DNA from: CAWJLS01 sp963843755
GTDB lineage: Bacteria > Acidobacteriota > Thermoanaerobaculia > Multivoradales > DATKCC01
Reading direction: 5' to 3'
Assembly (NCBI GenBank): GCA_963843755.1
Contig: CAWJLS010000009.1
Coordinates: forward strand, 1 to 64,000
Length of the DNA stretch: 64,000 nt
Part shown: piece by piece, positions 44,101-51,355 of the stretch
Layout: each line of letters starts with the position of its first letter
How positions within the stretch are numbered: position 1 is the first letter of the stretch
Position numbers and translations under genes: made by a program
Notes under the pieces: generated by a model
What the model was told of the DNA's origin: nothing
Database searches by the model: none
What the model saw: only the letters and a program-made list of their open reading frames with translations

Positions 44101-45391
44101 CCTGCCGGCCGTGCGCCGCGCGGCGGTCACCGTCCAGCGGCAGGCCGACCGCACCGACGGACTGCTCGCCGCCCACGTGGTTCCCACCGACGGAGCTCCG
44201 GGAGAGGAGGACGCCCTCGCGGCCGAGAAGGCGGCCGAAGAGCTGGCCCGCGCGCTGCGCACCGCCCTGGCCGGGCAGCTCCCGCCGTTCATGATCCCGG
44301 CGGCCTTCGCCTTCCTCGACGAGATGCCGCTCACGCCGAGCGGCAAGGTCGACCGCCGCCGCCTGCCGTCCGTTGGGGTCGCCGCGCCGGCGCACCGGGC
44401 CGAGCCCCCCCGAAACCCGACGGAAGCCCGGCTGGTGGGCATCTGGGAAGAGGTCTTCGGCCGGCACCCGCTGGGCAGGGAGGACGACTTCTTCGATCTC
44501 GGAGGCGACTCGATGCTGGCCCTTCGGCTGATGGGCAGGGTGCGCCGGGAGCTCGGCCGGGAGCTGCCGCTGGCGGCGCTCTTCCAACACACCACCATGG
44601 CCGCCCTGGCCGCCCACCTGCGGCACGGGGAGGGCTCCGGCGGCGGGCCGGCGGTGGCGATCCGGGGCACGGGATCACGCCCGCCGCTGTTCCTCGTCCA
44701 CCCGGCCGGGGGCGAGATCCTCTGCTACCGCGACCTGGCCCGCGCCCTGGGCGACGACCAGCCGGTCTACGGCCTGCAGGCGCTCGGGCTCGTCCCCGGT
44801 GAGACGGTCCTGGACCGGGTCGACGCCATGGCCGAGCACTACCTCGAGGCGGCGCGCCGGATCGATCCCGACGGCCCCCGGGCGATCGGCGGGTGGTCCG
44901 TCGGTGGGGTGGTGGCGTTCGAGATGGCGCGCCGGCAGGCGGCCGCGGGGGGCGAGCCGTTGCTGCTGCTCCTCGACGCGCTGACCCCGGAGCGGATGAA
45001 CGGATGGACCGACCTCGAGCTGATCGGCGAGTTCGCCAAGCTGCTCGGCCTCTCGGCTCCGGAGGCCGCGATCGCCGTGCAGGACGACGAGGAGACCCGC
45101 CGCCGGTTCGCGGTCTACGAGGCGACCGTCCGCTCCGCCGAGCGGTTCCGGCCCGAGCCCTGGGACGGCCGGGCCTGCCTCCTGCGCGCCGGCAGCCTTG
45201 GCGGGGATGGCGGCGGAGGCAGGGGCGGCGACCTGGGCTGGGCGCGCTACCTGCGCAACCTCACGATCGACTGGGTTCCCGGGGCGACCCATCAGACCCT
45301 GCTGACACCGCCCCACGTCTCCGTCCTGGCCAGGCGCCTGGCCACCTCGATGGATCAAGCGCTCGATCGGGAGAAGGTGGTGGCACCATGA
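39752..45391 (+). CDS. NRPS, 3' reading frame: E(C-terminal part)-C-A-PCP-TE
   Basis: This continues the synthetase that starts at 31177, in frame 2. A GTG at 39752 and an ATG at 39785 exist, but both lie inside the E domain, and the DNA reads as one domain interrupted by a duplication. Domains: the rest of E (HHLVVDG from residue 76 of this frame), D-acceptor-type C (LYPLAPTQQGMLFH, HHILLDG from about 41576), A (about 42740-44360), PCP (Ser codon 44510-44512, GGDSM) and a type I thioesterase (about 44680-45388). The thioesterase has its nucleophile Ser in GWSVGG (44897-44899) and His in GATHQ (45290-45292). The thioesterase should hydrolyse or cyclise the finished chain, which makes this the end of the assembly line. 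The stop overlaps the exporter start (ATGA). Confidence 0.93.
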   Translation: MRPAEAGEDGPMRRPPLVHVDLRGVGPERFREALDAAAARLQASLDLERGPVFRVALVSTSTAAGPPRCFLLWVAHHLVVDGVSWRILADDLRELYEGLARGEDARLPPRTTPVAEWARRLADNYAGSAELAAELARWTGGGDATAGTAPALSGELPLDPDPESEGERPARPNLEGACATVGRLLEAAPTRGLLQEAPSAYRIRPDEILLTALARALHSWTEQESILLDLEGHGREPLFDDVDLSRTVGWFTVLYPLRVAAGALGPDDLDDWLKTVKETFRSVPHGGIGYGVLRHLGPPEARERLAALPRAQVSFNYLGRFGEAAGGPGSGEGADPSAVTPPEGRSAAAAEPGPDPGPATGEPDEALRLSFVGEAPGPATSPRAERRYLLNVSARVEGDRLRLSVTYSPRHHRRETVEALLGSMAADLDRLVAHCLRPGAHGYTPSDFPLAGLDRATLEQILHDPVLRNREIDDLYPLAPTQQGMLFHRLVDPASKAYFVQFSQILRGALDTAALRGAWEDAVAAHPILRTSFLWEGLAEPLQVVRRTIDSPWRELDWRHLGQEEQRRELDRLAVTLREEGFDLGRPPLFSWTLIRVAEEVYIFHWSYHHILLDGWSAPLLRNEIYERYLGRLAGRPGRLVGPARRRPFRDFVAWVRRQDMERSREFWKRELAGFSDPVSLGIAPATTAPPKEEERFVGFPLAVAPPAAAAVRELAGRLRVTLNTLVQGAWALVLARAGDRDDVVFGATVSGRSAPVEGIDTMLGICISTLPVRAPVALDRSLGPWLRALQTRQVEAREYEHTPLMLIQKWSEVPAHRPLFESLVVFENYPRDRAFGEDTDDAAPHHGARPQETRSQEGAPAPATEDPGPAAETTQPPGRSEGGLVAGGRVGQFERVSYPLTLVVDPSGDGMGLGLGVDGRLFGEATGRRLLATFATLLEGMAERPEALLGELPLLSAGERDQILRSWSRVDAQAARVEGSEAEPPDEGRAPEPLTGLTGLIARRAAATPDATAIVAGGEHVSYGELERRARSWQAVFACRGVGPESRVALLAHRTPEVIAALLGIWQAGGAYVPIDPATPPARLSALVRDSGAELLVIGGGPRRPDGVETGEEAGTEVPVLDLRDPRDTASGAAAAPDGGAAPNARVAPAWGPSPRNLAYLIYTSGSTGRPKAVMVEHASLVDYALAAADLAGITAGDRVLQFASFAFDTSAEEIFPCLLSGATLVLRDDTVLEPGAFVAACERWRLTVLDLPTAYWHELTRHLEEVEAEDDPVPTALRLVILGGERAEGERLAAWYRRVGDDVALVNTYGPTEGTIVTTQAPLSRPPAPREIGARTVWPPVPIGWPRPGARVYVLGPDHQPLAPGFPGELHLGGTGVARGYHDRPALTAAVFVPDPFADEPGSRLYRTGDLVRYREDGGLDFVGRADGQVKLRGHRVELGEVEAALERLPAVRRAAVTVQRQADRTDGLLAAHVVPTDGAPGEEDALAAEKAAEELARALRTALAGQLPPFMIPAAFAFLDEMPLTPSGKVDRRRLPSVGVAAPAHRAEPPRNPTEARLVGIWEEVFGRHPLGREDDFFDLGGDSMLALRLMGRVRRELGRELPLAALFQHTTMAALAAHLRHGEGSGGGPAVAIRGTGSRPPLFLVHPAGGEILCYRDLARALGDDQPVYGLQALGLVPGETVLDRVDAMAEHYLEAARRIDPDGPRAIGGWSVGGVVAFEMARRQAAAGGEPLLLLLDALTPERMNGWTDLELIGEFAKLLGLSAPEAAIAVQDDEETRRRFAVYEATVRSAERFRPEPWDGRACLLRAGSLGGDGGGGRGGDLGWARYLRNLTIDWVPGATHQTLLTPPHVSVLARRLATSMDQALDREKVVAP
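39754..39773 (+). repeat. 10-bp tandem duplication causing the frame break in the E domain
   Basis: GAGGCCGGCA (39754-39763) is followed at once by GAGGCCGGCG (39764-39773). Deleting one unit gives a continuous reading ...APAGEAGEDGPMRR... through the E domain. This explains the +1 shift exactly. Confidence 0.88.
41155..45388 (+). other. NRPS module 12 and release: C(D-acceptor type)-A-PCP-TE
   Basis: The A domain reads FDTSAEEIF, VLDLPTAYW, VILGGERA and NTYGPTEGTIV; by eye the pocket is D-T-E-D-I-G-T-I-V. The acidic residues at two pocket positions would suit a basic or amine-bearing side chain, but this is weak evidence. There is no E domain, so an L residue is expected at the C-terminus. 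Thioesterase residues are given with the parent gene. Confidence 0.82.
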
Positions 45392-47403
45392 CCGAGACCC
45401 CTCGACAGCCCGGCGGACGCGCCCCCGCCGAACCCGCCGCGTCCGCCGCGTCCGCCGGGCCCGCCGACCGGGAGCTTCTCTGGCAGGAGGCCCGGGGGAG
45501 CGCCACGACCTTCCCGCGGGAGCTCCTGAGCCTCTTCTCCGGCAAGCGCGGCGGCAAGCGCGGGAGGCAGAGCCAGGACACCGCCGGGGCCGGGAGTCTG
45601 CGCCGGCTGCTGGGGCTCGCCAGGCCCTACCGCGGCCGCCTCGTGGTCGCCCTGGTGATCGTGCTCCTGGGGAGCCTCGTCTCCCTCGGCACGACCCTCA
45701 CCTGGCGCTACCTGGTCGACTCGGTCACGCCGGGGGGCAACCCCGACCTGCTGGACCGGGTCGCCCTCGGGCTGCTCGGGCTGTATGTGCTGCGCTCCGT
45801 GCTCAGTCTGGCCTCCGGGTACCTGCTCAACGTCGTCGGCCTCCGGCTGATCATGGACCTGCGCTTCGAGCTCTTCCGGCACCTCCAGACGCTGTCGCTG
45901 CGCTTCTACACCGAGCGGCGCGTCGGCGAGCTCGTCTCCCGGGTCATGAACGACGTCCAGACCGTGCGGGACGTCCTCACCGGGGACCTCTCCGGCCTCC
46001 TCCAGCAGACGGTCCTCTTCCTCGGCGCCTTGACCTTCATCCTGGTCATCAACTGGCGCCTCTCCCTGCTGATGTTCGTGCTGGTGCCGGCGGTCTCCGT
46101 CATCTCGATCCTCCTCGGGCGGGCGATGCGGGGGCTGTCCGCGGAGGTCACCGACGGCTTCGCCGCCGTCTACACGGTCCTGGAGGAGACCCTGAGCGGC
46201 GTCCGGACCGTGCGCTCCTTCGTCCGCGAGAGCTACGAAGAGGGCCGCTTCCGCAGCTTCCTCGGCAAGCTCCTGGGGATCGCGCTGCGCCGGATGTACT
46301 TCCAGATCGCCTTCGGCCCCATGCTCTCGGCGCTCTTCTTCTCATCGACGGTGGTGATCATCTGGTACGGCGGCAAACAGGTCCTGGCCGGCCAGATCAC
46401 CACCGGGCAGCTCGTCACCTTCATCCTCCTCACCTCGCTGATCGGCGGCTCCATCCGGTGGGTCGGCGGGCTGTGGACGCGGTTGCAGTCGGCCCTCGGC
46501 TCCTGCGACCGGATCTTCCGCCTGCTGGACGTGGAGAACGAGATCGTGGAGCCCGCCGACGCGGTCGCGCTGCCGGACCTCGAAGGGCGCGTGCGCTTCG
46601 ACAAGGTCAGCTTCGCGTACCGCTCGGCCGACTCCGAACGAGAGCCCGGGCGAGAGCCAGGGCGAGAGCCAGGACGGGAGCCCCCGACCGTCCTCCACGA
46701 CATCGACCTGGAGGTGGCCCCGGGAGAGAAGCTCGCCATCGTCGGCCCCAGCGGCGCGGGCAAGAGCACCCTGATGCACCTCGTGCCGCGGTTCTACGAC
46801 CCGTCGGCCGGCCGCATCCTGGTCGACGGCGTCGACCTGCGCACGGTGCGCCTCGACACCCTGCGCAGCCAGGTCGGCTTCGTGCCCCAGGAGACCCACC
46901 TGTTCGGCGGCACGGTCCGCGAGAACCTGCTCTACGGCAAGCTCGAGGCGTCCGAGGAGGAGCTGGTCGCGGCGGCCGAGGCCGCCAACGCCCACGAGTT
47001 CATCACCCGGCTGGAGAACGGCTACGAGACGATCGTCGGCGAGAAGGGCATCCGGCTGAGCGGCGGCCAGCGCCAACGGCTCGCCATCGGCCGGGTCCTG
47101 CTCAAGGACCCGCGCATCCTGCTCCTGGACGAGGCCACCTCGGCCCTCGACAGCGAGAGCGAGCGGCTGGTGCAGGAGGCCCTGGACCGCCTGATGGAGG
47201 GGCGCACCACCCTGGTGGTCGCCCACCGCCTGAGCACGGTCCAGGATGCCGACCGCATCGCCGTCCTGGACGGCGGCCGGGTGGTGGAGCTCGGCACCCA
47301 CGAGGAGCTGTTGGCGGCGGACCGGCTGTACGCCCGCCTGTGCCGGCAACAGTTCTGGGATTCGGCGGAATCGGCGGCGGCGCCCGAGGAGGCCCAGCCA
47401 TGA
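45388..47403 (+). CDS. ABC exporter, fused membrane and ATPase domains (MsbA/LmrA-like)
   Basis: The protein is 671 residues. ATG 45388 overlaps the last synthetase stop (ATGA). An Ala/Pro-rich and basic N-terminal extension of about 75 residues precedes a six-helix membrane domain, starting with the hydrophobic run near residues 88-110. The ATPase domain has Walker A GPSGAGKST (from residue 453), the signature LSGGQRQR (from 557) and Walker B ILLLDEATSALD (Asp at 581). A Arg-Glu-Pro-Gly repeat (46639-46683) lies just before the ATPase domain and is not a family feature. Such half-transporters act as homodimers in the inner membrane. Translational coupling to the synthetases makes it the likely exporter or self-protection pump for the product. 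Confidence 0.93.
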   Translation: MTETPRQPGGRAPAEPAASAASAGPADRELLWQEARGSATTFPRELLSLFSGKRGGKRGRQSQDTAGAGSLRRLLGLARPYRGRLVVALVIVLLGSLVSLGTTLTWRYLVDSVTPGGNPDLLDRVALGLLGLYVLRSVLSLASGYLLNVVGLRLIMDLRFELFRHLQTLSLRFYTERRVGELVSRVMNDVQTVRDVLTGDLSGLLQQTVLFLGALTFILVINWRLSLLMFVLVPAVSVISILLGRAMRGLSAEVTDGFAAVYTVLEETLSGVRTVRSFVRESYEEGRFRSFLGKLLGIALRRMYFQIAFGPMLSALFFSSTVVIIWYGGKQVLAGQITTGQLVTFILLTSLIGGSIRWVGGLWTRLQSALGSCDRIFRLLDVENEIVEPADAVALPDLEGRVRFDKVSFAYRSADSEREPGREPGREPGREPPTVLHDIDLEVAPGEKLAIVGPSGAGKSTLMHLVPRFYDPSAGRILVDGVDLRTVRLDTLRSQVGFVPQETHLFGGTVRENLLYGKLEASEEELVAAAEAANAHEFITRLENGYETIVGEKGIRLSGGQRQRLAIGRVLLKDPRILLLDEATSALDSESERLVQEALDRLMEGRTTLVVAHRLSTVQDADRIAVLDGGRVVELGTHEELLAADRLYARLCRQQFWDSAESAAAPEEAQP

Positions 47404-48662
47404 GCCGGGGCGAACGTCAGTTCGTGCTCGTCATCCCGGACGGCGCCGGCGACCGGAACCGGCCGGGGGGAGCCACCCCGCTGGAAGCGGCCCACCTGCC
47501 GGCGATGGACTTCGTCGCGCACGAGGGCGTCTCCGGCCGGTGCCGGACGCTCTACCCCGAGCTGCCCAAAGGGAGCATCGTCGCCCAGATGGGCCTCCTG
47601 GGGTGGGACCCGCGCCTCTATTGCCCCCACGGGCGCGCGTCGTGCGAGCTGCTCGCCCTGGACGGCCCGGCCCCCCTCGGCGCGGGCGACCTGGCGTTCC
47701 GCGCCAACCTGGTGCGGACCCGGGGGTCGGTGCTCGCGAGCTACAACGCCGACGCCATCCCGGACCGCGTCGCGGCCCCCCTGGTCGACCGGATCAACGA
47801 GGGCCTCGACGGCCGGTTCCCGGACTTCGAGCTCCACCACAACCTCGACTTCCGGACCACGCTGATCGTCCGCGACGCCCAGATCGATCCGCGCTCCTTC
47901 GTCTGCCTCGAGCCCCACGAGCACCAGAACCGGCCGCTCGACCTCCAGCACCTGGTGGGAAGCCGGAGCGCGCCCGCCGCCGCCCTTGCCCGGCGCCTCA
48001 ACGACTATCTCGCCGAGGTCCGCGCCCTGCTGGCCGAGGAGGAGACGAGCGCCAACCTGCTCCTGCCGTGGAGCCCTTCGGGCCCCCTCCACATCCCTTC
48101 GTTCCGCGAGCACACCGGGTTCGAGGGCACGGTGGCCGTGGTGGCGGCGATGGACTTTCTCCAGGGGATCGCCCGCGCCGGCGACATGGAGTTCCACAAG
48201 GTGGGCAACGGCCGGGTCGACACGGACTTCCGGGGCAAGGGCGAGACGGTCATGAGGCTGCTGGAGGAGGGTTGCCGGTTCGTGGTCTGCCACGTGAACG
48301 CCCCGGACGAGGCCGCCCACATGGGAGACGTGGCGGCCAAGATCGACGCCCTGGAGCGGATCGACCGCACCATCGTGGCGCCGGTGGTCGACTACTTCCG
48401 CCGCCGTCCCGAGGCCCTGGGGTGCGTGGCCGTGGTGCCGGACCACTACACCAACTCGGCGCTGGGGGACGACGAGTCGCGTGCGGCGGCCCACTCCCTC
48501 GACCCGGTTCCCTTCGCCCTGTGGGACGGGCACCGCCGGGACCGGACCGACCGGTTGACAGAAGACGCGGCCGCCGCGGGCACCTACGGCCCGGAGCCGG
48601 TGAGCCACTTGGAGATCCTGGCCCTGATGGGGGTCATCGACGACGGGAGAGCGCATGAGTGA
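47400..48662 (+). CDS. Archaeal-type cofactor-independent phosphoglycerate mutase-like enzyme (ApgM family)
   Basis: The protein is 420 residues, about the usual ApgM length, and ATG 47400 overlaps the exporter stop (ATGA). Family landmarks are visible: PDGAGDR near the N-terminus (Asp14, probable metal ligand), TPLEAA, and KGSIVAQMGLLGWDP with the probable nucleophile Ser59. Further on are AFRANLV, HVNAPDEAAHMGD, and the C-terminal PDHYTNS and AHSLDPVPF with metal-binding Asp/His. The family belongs to the alkaline phosphatase superfamily and moves a phosphate through a phosphoserine intermediate using divalent metal. Its place inside a synthetase operon, next to a PLP enzyme, argues for a role in building-block supply rather than glycolysis. 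That is inference; the substrate is unknown. The next gene starts 8 nt before its stop. Confidence 0.85.
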   Translation: MSRGERQFVLVIPDGAGDRNRPGGATPLEAAHLPAMDFVAHEGVSGRCRTLYPELPKGSIVAQMGLLGWDPRLYCPHGRASCELLALDGPAPLGAGDLAFRANLVRTRGSVLASYNADAIPDRVAAPLVDRINEGLDGRFPDFELHHNLDFRTTLIVRDAQIDPRSFVCLEPHEHQNRPLDLQHLVGSRSAPAAALARRLNDYLAEVRALLAEEETSANLLLPWSPSGPLHIPSFREHTGFEGTVAVVAAMDFLQGIARAGDMEFHKVGNGRVDTDFRGKGETVMRLLEEGCRFVVCHVNAPDEAAHMGDVAAKIDALERIDRTIVAPVVDYFRRRPEALGCVAVVPDHYTNSALGDDESRAAAHSLDPVPFALWDGHRRDRTDRLTEDAAAAGTYGPEPVSHLEILALMGVIDDGRAHE

Positions 48663-49572
48663 GCGGACGGTGCACGAGGACGTATTCAGCCTGGTGGGGA
48701 ACACGCCCCACGTGCGGATCGCGGTGGACGAGCGGCCGGATGCCCGGGTCTACGTGAAGCTCGAGGGGAGCAACCCGACCGGCAGCGTCAAGGACCGGGC
48801 GTGCGTGGCGATGCTCGAGGAGAAGATCGCCGCCGGCGAGCTCGGCCCGGAGCGGACGATCCTCGACGCCTCGAGCGGCAACATGGCCTGCGCCATCGCC
48901 TACTTCGGGCGGGTGCTGGGCTACTCGACGCGTGTCTTCTCCAACTCCAAGCTGACCGACGACAAGCGGGCCTTCATCGAGTACTTCGGCGCCGAGCTCG
49001 ACATCGTCGGCCAGTTCACGATCGAGGGCAACCGGGAGTGCCGCCGGATCGCCGAGGCCGAGCCGGAGCGCTACTGCTTCCTCGACCAGCTCCACAACCC
49101 GGCCAACCCCCGGGCGCACTACAAGGCGACCGGACCCGAGATCCTGGCCGCCTTCCCCGACCTCCGCATGCTGGTCGGCTCCCTGGGCTCCGGCGGCTCC
49201 CTCGCCGGCACGGCGCGGTTCCTGAAAGAGAAGCTGCCCGACCTGACGGTCGTGGCGGTGGAGGCGGCCTCCGGGACCCGCCTGCCGGGGACGGGAGCGT
49301 TCGTCGACGGCGACTATGTCACCCCGTTCATCGAGAGCGGCTACGCCGAAGGGATCTTCGACCGCACGGTGCGGGTCCAGGAGCAGGAGGCGAAGGACGC
49401 GACCCGGCGGCTCCGCGACCGGGGCATCTTCTGCGGCATTCAGACCGGCGGCGTCTTCCACGCCGTCGTCGAGAGCCTGGGCGAGGAAGCGGCCGCCGGC
49501 CGCGACGGCGACGTGGTCTTCCTCTCCGGCGACAGCGGCTGGAAGAACATGGAGAAGCTCATCGCCCTGTGA
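48655..49572 (+). CDS. PLP-dependent cysteine synthase/SbnA-like beta-substitution enzyme
   Basis: The protein is 305 residues, starting at ATG 48655 after GGGAG and overlapping the previous gene by 8 nt. The fold-type II PLP signature is clear: VGNTP at 14-18, the PLP lysine Lys46 in TGSVKDR, an SSGN loop at 73-76 in place of the usual TSGN, and the phosphate-binding glycine loop GSLGSGGSLAG at 175-185. Family members replace the beta substituent of O-acetyl-, O-phospho- or other activated serines with sulfide, amines or ureas. SbnA-type members make a diaminopropionate precursor. With the phosphotransfer-type neighbour, an O-phosphoserine-based route is an attractive guess. A housekeeping cysteine synthase is the alternative, but the operon position and atypical loop speak against it. 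Confidence 0.87.
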   Translation: MSERTVHEDVFSLVGNTPHVRIAVDERPDARVYVKLEGSNPTGSVKDRACVAMLEEKIAAGELGPERTILDASSGNMACAIAYFGRVLGYSTRVFSNSKLTDDKRAFIEYFGAELDIVGQFTIEGNRECRRIAEAEPERYCFLDQLHNPANPRAHYKATGPEILAAFPDLRMLVGSLGSGGSLAGTARFLKEKLPDLTVVAVEAASGTRLPGTGAFVDGDYVTPFIESGYAEGIFDRTVRVQEQEAKDATRRLRDRGIFCGIQTGGVFHAVVESLGEEAAAGRDGDVVFLSGDSGWKNMEKLIAL

Positions 49573-50089
49573 GCCCGCGGGCGTCCGCGCCGTCGGGCCC
49601 CGCGGGCGCAGGCACCGCCATCACCGACACGCCGGAGCGGTAGACCAGCGCGCCGCCCCGGTCGGCGGCCCCCACCAGCAGCACGCAGACGCCGAGGGCC
49701 GCGAGCACCGTGACCAGGCGGGCCGGCACCAGGCCGGTCCGCTCCCGCCGCCGGTCCCGCCAGGCGAGGGCCAGGCGGGTGAGGGCGACGGCCGCGGCCG
49801 CGTACAGGAACCAGTGGGCCCAGTCGGAGTGGTCCTCCACCGCCGGCCGGAGCGCCTCCGGCAGCCCGGTCAGCGACTCCGCCGCCTCCTCGCCGGCCCA
49901 GACGGCAACCCAGGCCGTCAGCGCCGCGAGGGCGTAGAGCGACGCCGTCACCCGGTCGAGCAGAGGGTGGCGGCGCCAGAGGACCACCAGGTCGAAGAGG
50001 ATCGCCACCGGCAGCAGGGCGATCGGAAAATGGATCACCGCCGGGTGGAGATTCGGCAGCGACGAGCTGTTGAGCAGGGTCTCGAACAC
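49559..50089 (-). CDS. DUF2231 integral membrane protein
   Basis: The protein is 176 residues when started at GTG 50089 (VFETLLNSSSLPNLHPAVIHFP...). The frame stays open 43 codons further upstream, but that part is low-complexity and not family-like. The Leu-His-Pro-x-x-x-His-Phe-Pro motif near the N-terminus and four hydrophobic segments (about residues 15-38, 48-66, 92-110 and 130-148) match DUF2231, an uncharacterised inner-membrane family. No strong ribosome site is seen at this start, so the exact N-terminus is uncertain. Its 3' end overlaps the synthetase operon's last gene by 14 nt on the opposite strand. Confidence 0.75.
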   Translation of the reverse strand: MFETLLNSSSLPNLHPAVIHFPIALLPVAILFDLVVLWRRHPLLDRVTASLYALAALTAWVAVWAGEEAAESLTGLPEALRPAVEDHSDWAHWFLYAAAAVALTRLALAWRDRRRERTGLVPARLVTVLAALGVCVLLVGAADRGGALVYRSGVSVMAVPAPAGPDGADARGLTGR

Positions 50090-50183
50090 GGCCCGGATCT
50101 TACCGCCGCCCGGCGTCTCCCCTCGGAACGCACCGGCGGGCGGACGTTCCCCACCCTGTCGTGTAGGAGCTGAGGACCCGGGC

Positions 50184-50259
50184 CCAGAAACCCCGAAGCG
50201 GGGGTCCCCGGCGCACACCGCCGAAGTACCCCCGCCTCATTGCGAACCCTGACAAGGAG
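50184..50259 (+). repeat. Intergenic repeat, copy 1 (about 75 bp)
   Basis: It begins CCAGAAA, has a GC hairpin CCCCGAAGCGGGG, continues through ACCCCCGCC and ends CGAACCCTGACAAGGAG (50243-50259). It shares start, hairpin and end with the copy at 50756-50834. Confidence 0.7.
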
Positions 50260-50424
50260 GACCGAAAGGAGCTTTACCAGTCAACTGGCTCACGCCACCG
50301 ATCTCCTGACAACAAAGAGAGTACGCGCCCCACCCCCCCACCCAAACACCCCAAAAGGTAGGAAGACGATCACGAATAGGTGGTTCGAGCGCTGCCTGGC
50401 AAGATCGCCCCCCAATCCCTCACT

Positions 50425-50452
50425 CCCTTTCCCCCCACGCAGGGGGAAAGGG
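50425..50452. other. Perfect 11-bp hairpin
   Basis: CCCTTTCCCCC (50425-50435) pairs fully with GGGGGAAAGGG (50442-50452) around a 6-nt loop. There is no T-run on either side, so it is a weak terminator candidate only. Confidence 0.55.
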
Positions 50453-50574
50453 ACGCCCCCGCCCAGGGTTCGGCATCTGCCGGGGACCTCGAAGCGAGTG
50501 CGAGCGCGCTGCCGACTCAGGGGCACTGCGGTGTCGCCCGGGCCCCGTCGCGAGAGCCGCCGGCAGCGAACTCA

Positions 50575-50756
50575 GGGGCTGCGGGTTCGACAGGATCTCG
50601 TCGTGAGAGCGCTCCGAGTGCGTCAGATCGCCCCAGCGCAAGCGAAGAGCGACCGAGGCGTACCAGAGGTACGTCGCAGGGAGCGATGAGCGAGGACGGG
50701 GCGAGATGGCGTGCTCGGGGGGCTCGCAGCAGAGATCCTGTCGAGACCGCAGCCCC
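50575..50756. repeat. Long imperfect inverted repeat, about 182 bp, MITE-like or structured RNA
   Basis: The outer arms 50575-50599 and 50732-50756 match at 23 of 25 positions as inverted repeats (GGGGCTGCGG...TCGACAGGATCTC). Matching continues patchily inward, with a tight centre GTACC-AGA-GGTAC at 50660-50672. No coding capacity is evident. It could be a small non-autonomous element or a large hairpin RNA. Confidence 0.65.
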
Positions 50757-50834
50757 CCAGAAAGACCCCGGGCGGGGACACCCAGAGGACTCATTCCCCA
50801 GGAGCACCCCCGCCCGTCGAACCCTGACAAGGAG
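50756..50834 (+). repeat. Intergenic repeat, copy 2 (about 78 bp)
   Basis: It starts CCAGAAAGACCCCGGGCGGGG and ends with the same 17-mer CGAACCCTGACAAGGAG (50818-50834). An ATG 5 nt on (50840) opens only a five-codon frame. It directly abuts the long inverted repeat. Confidence 0.7.
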
Positions 50835-50924
50835 AGCCGATGCGGGACGAAGCGTGACGCCTGCGCTGCCGGCCTCCCCTGACTGGATGGAACTTACCGG
50901 GAGCCGGTCCCCCGGACCACACCC

Positions 50925-51213
50925 AAACGGGTGGGACGGGCCGGCCTCGATCGCCTTCACCGATGGCCGCACCATCGGTCCCACCCTGGACAGGAACGGC
51001 CTGCGCCCGTCGCGCTACGTGGTCACCAAGAACGGCCTGGTGGTCATGGCGAGCGAGGTCGGCGTGCTCGACCTGCCAGCCTCCCACGTCGTCCGGAAAG
51101 GGCGGCTCCAGCCCGGACGGCTGTTGGTCGCCGATCTCGCCGAGCTCTGCATCCTGGGGGATACGGAGGTCAAGGAGAGGATCGCGACCTCGAAGCCGGC
51201 GGAAGCGATGCGG
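50925..51213 (+). pseudogene. gltB: Glutamate synthase large subunit fragment (gltB remnant)
   Basis: Frame 1 reads about 95 codons that look like part of the N-terminal amidotransferase region of glutamate synthase: WDGPASIAFTDGRTIG, TLDRNGLRPSRYVVTKNG, ASEVGVLD and RKGRLQPG. The catalytic N-terminal Cys, the FMN/Fe-S regions and the C-terminal domains are all absent. The frame loses similarity at about 51210. The family usually runs to about 1500 residues, so this is a decayed internal fragment, not a functional gene. It was probably left by rearrangement near the repeats that precede it. Confidence 0.82.
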
Positions 51214-51340
51214 CCTGGTGGTCGACGAGTACCGGATGGGCGCCTCCGAGCTGCCCGCCGGCCCCGCCCGCGACCTGCCCGACATGCTTGCCGACGAGTC
51301 CGCCGAGGGTCCGCGCAACGCGGCGGATACCATCCCCCTG
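51214..51340 (+). other. Short spacer between gltB remnant and small thiamine-binding-family gene
   Basis: Frame 2 stays open into the next gene but has no recognisable motif. It may hold the promoter of that gene; no convincing -35/-10 pair was found. Confidence 0.5.
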
Positions 51341-51347
51341 AAGGAGG
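51341..51347 (+). promoter_or_regulatory. Strong ribosome binding site
   Basis: AAGGAGG stands 8 nt before ATG 51356 and fixes that start, although the frame is open far upstream. Confidence 0.85.
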
Positions 51348-51355
51348 TTCACACC

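Larger units (their letters stand above)
50090..50924. other. Remnant intergenic region without an intact gene
   Basis: About 0.8 kb between the DUF2231 gene and the gltB fragment. Open frames here have no recognisable protein motifs. The stretch is filled by two copies of a short repeat, a perfect 11-bp hairpin and a long inverted repeat, listed separately. Confidence 0.7.
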
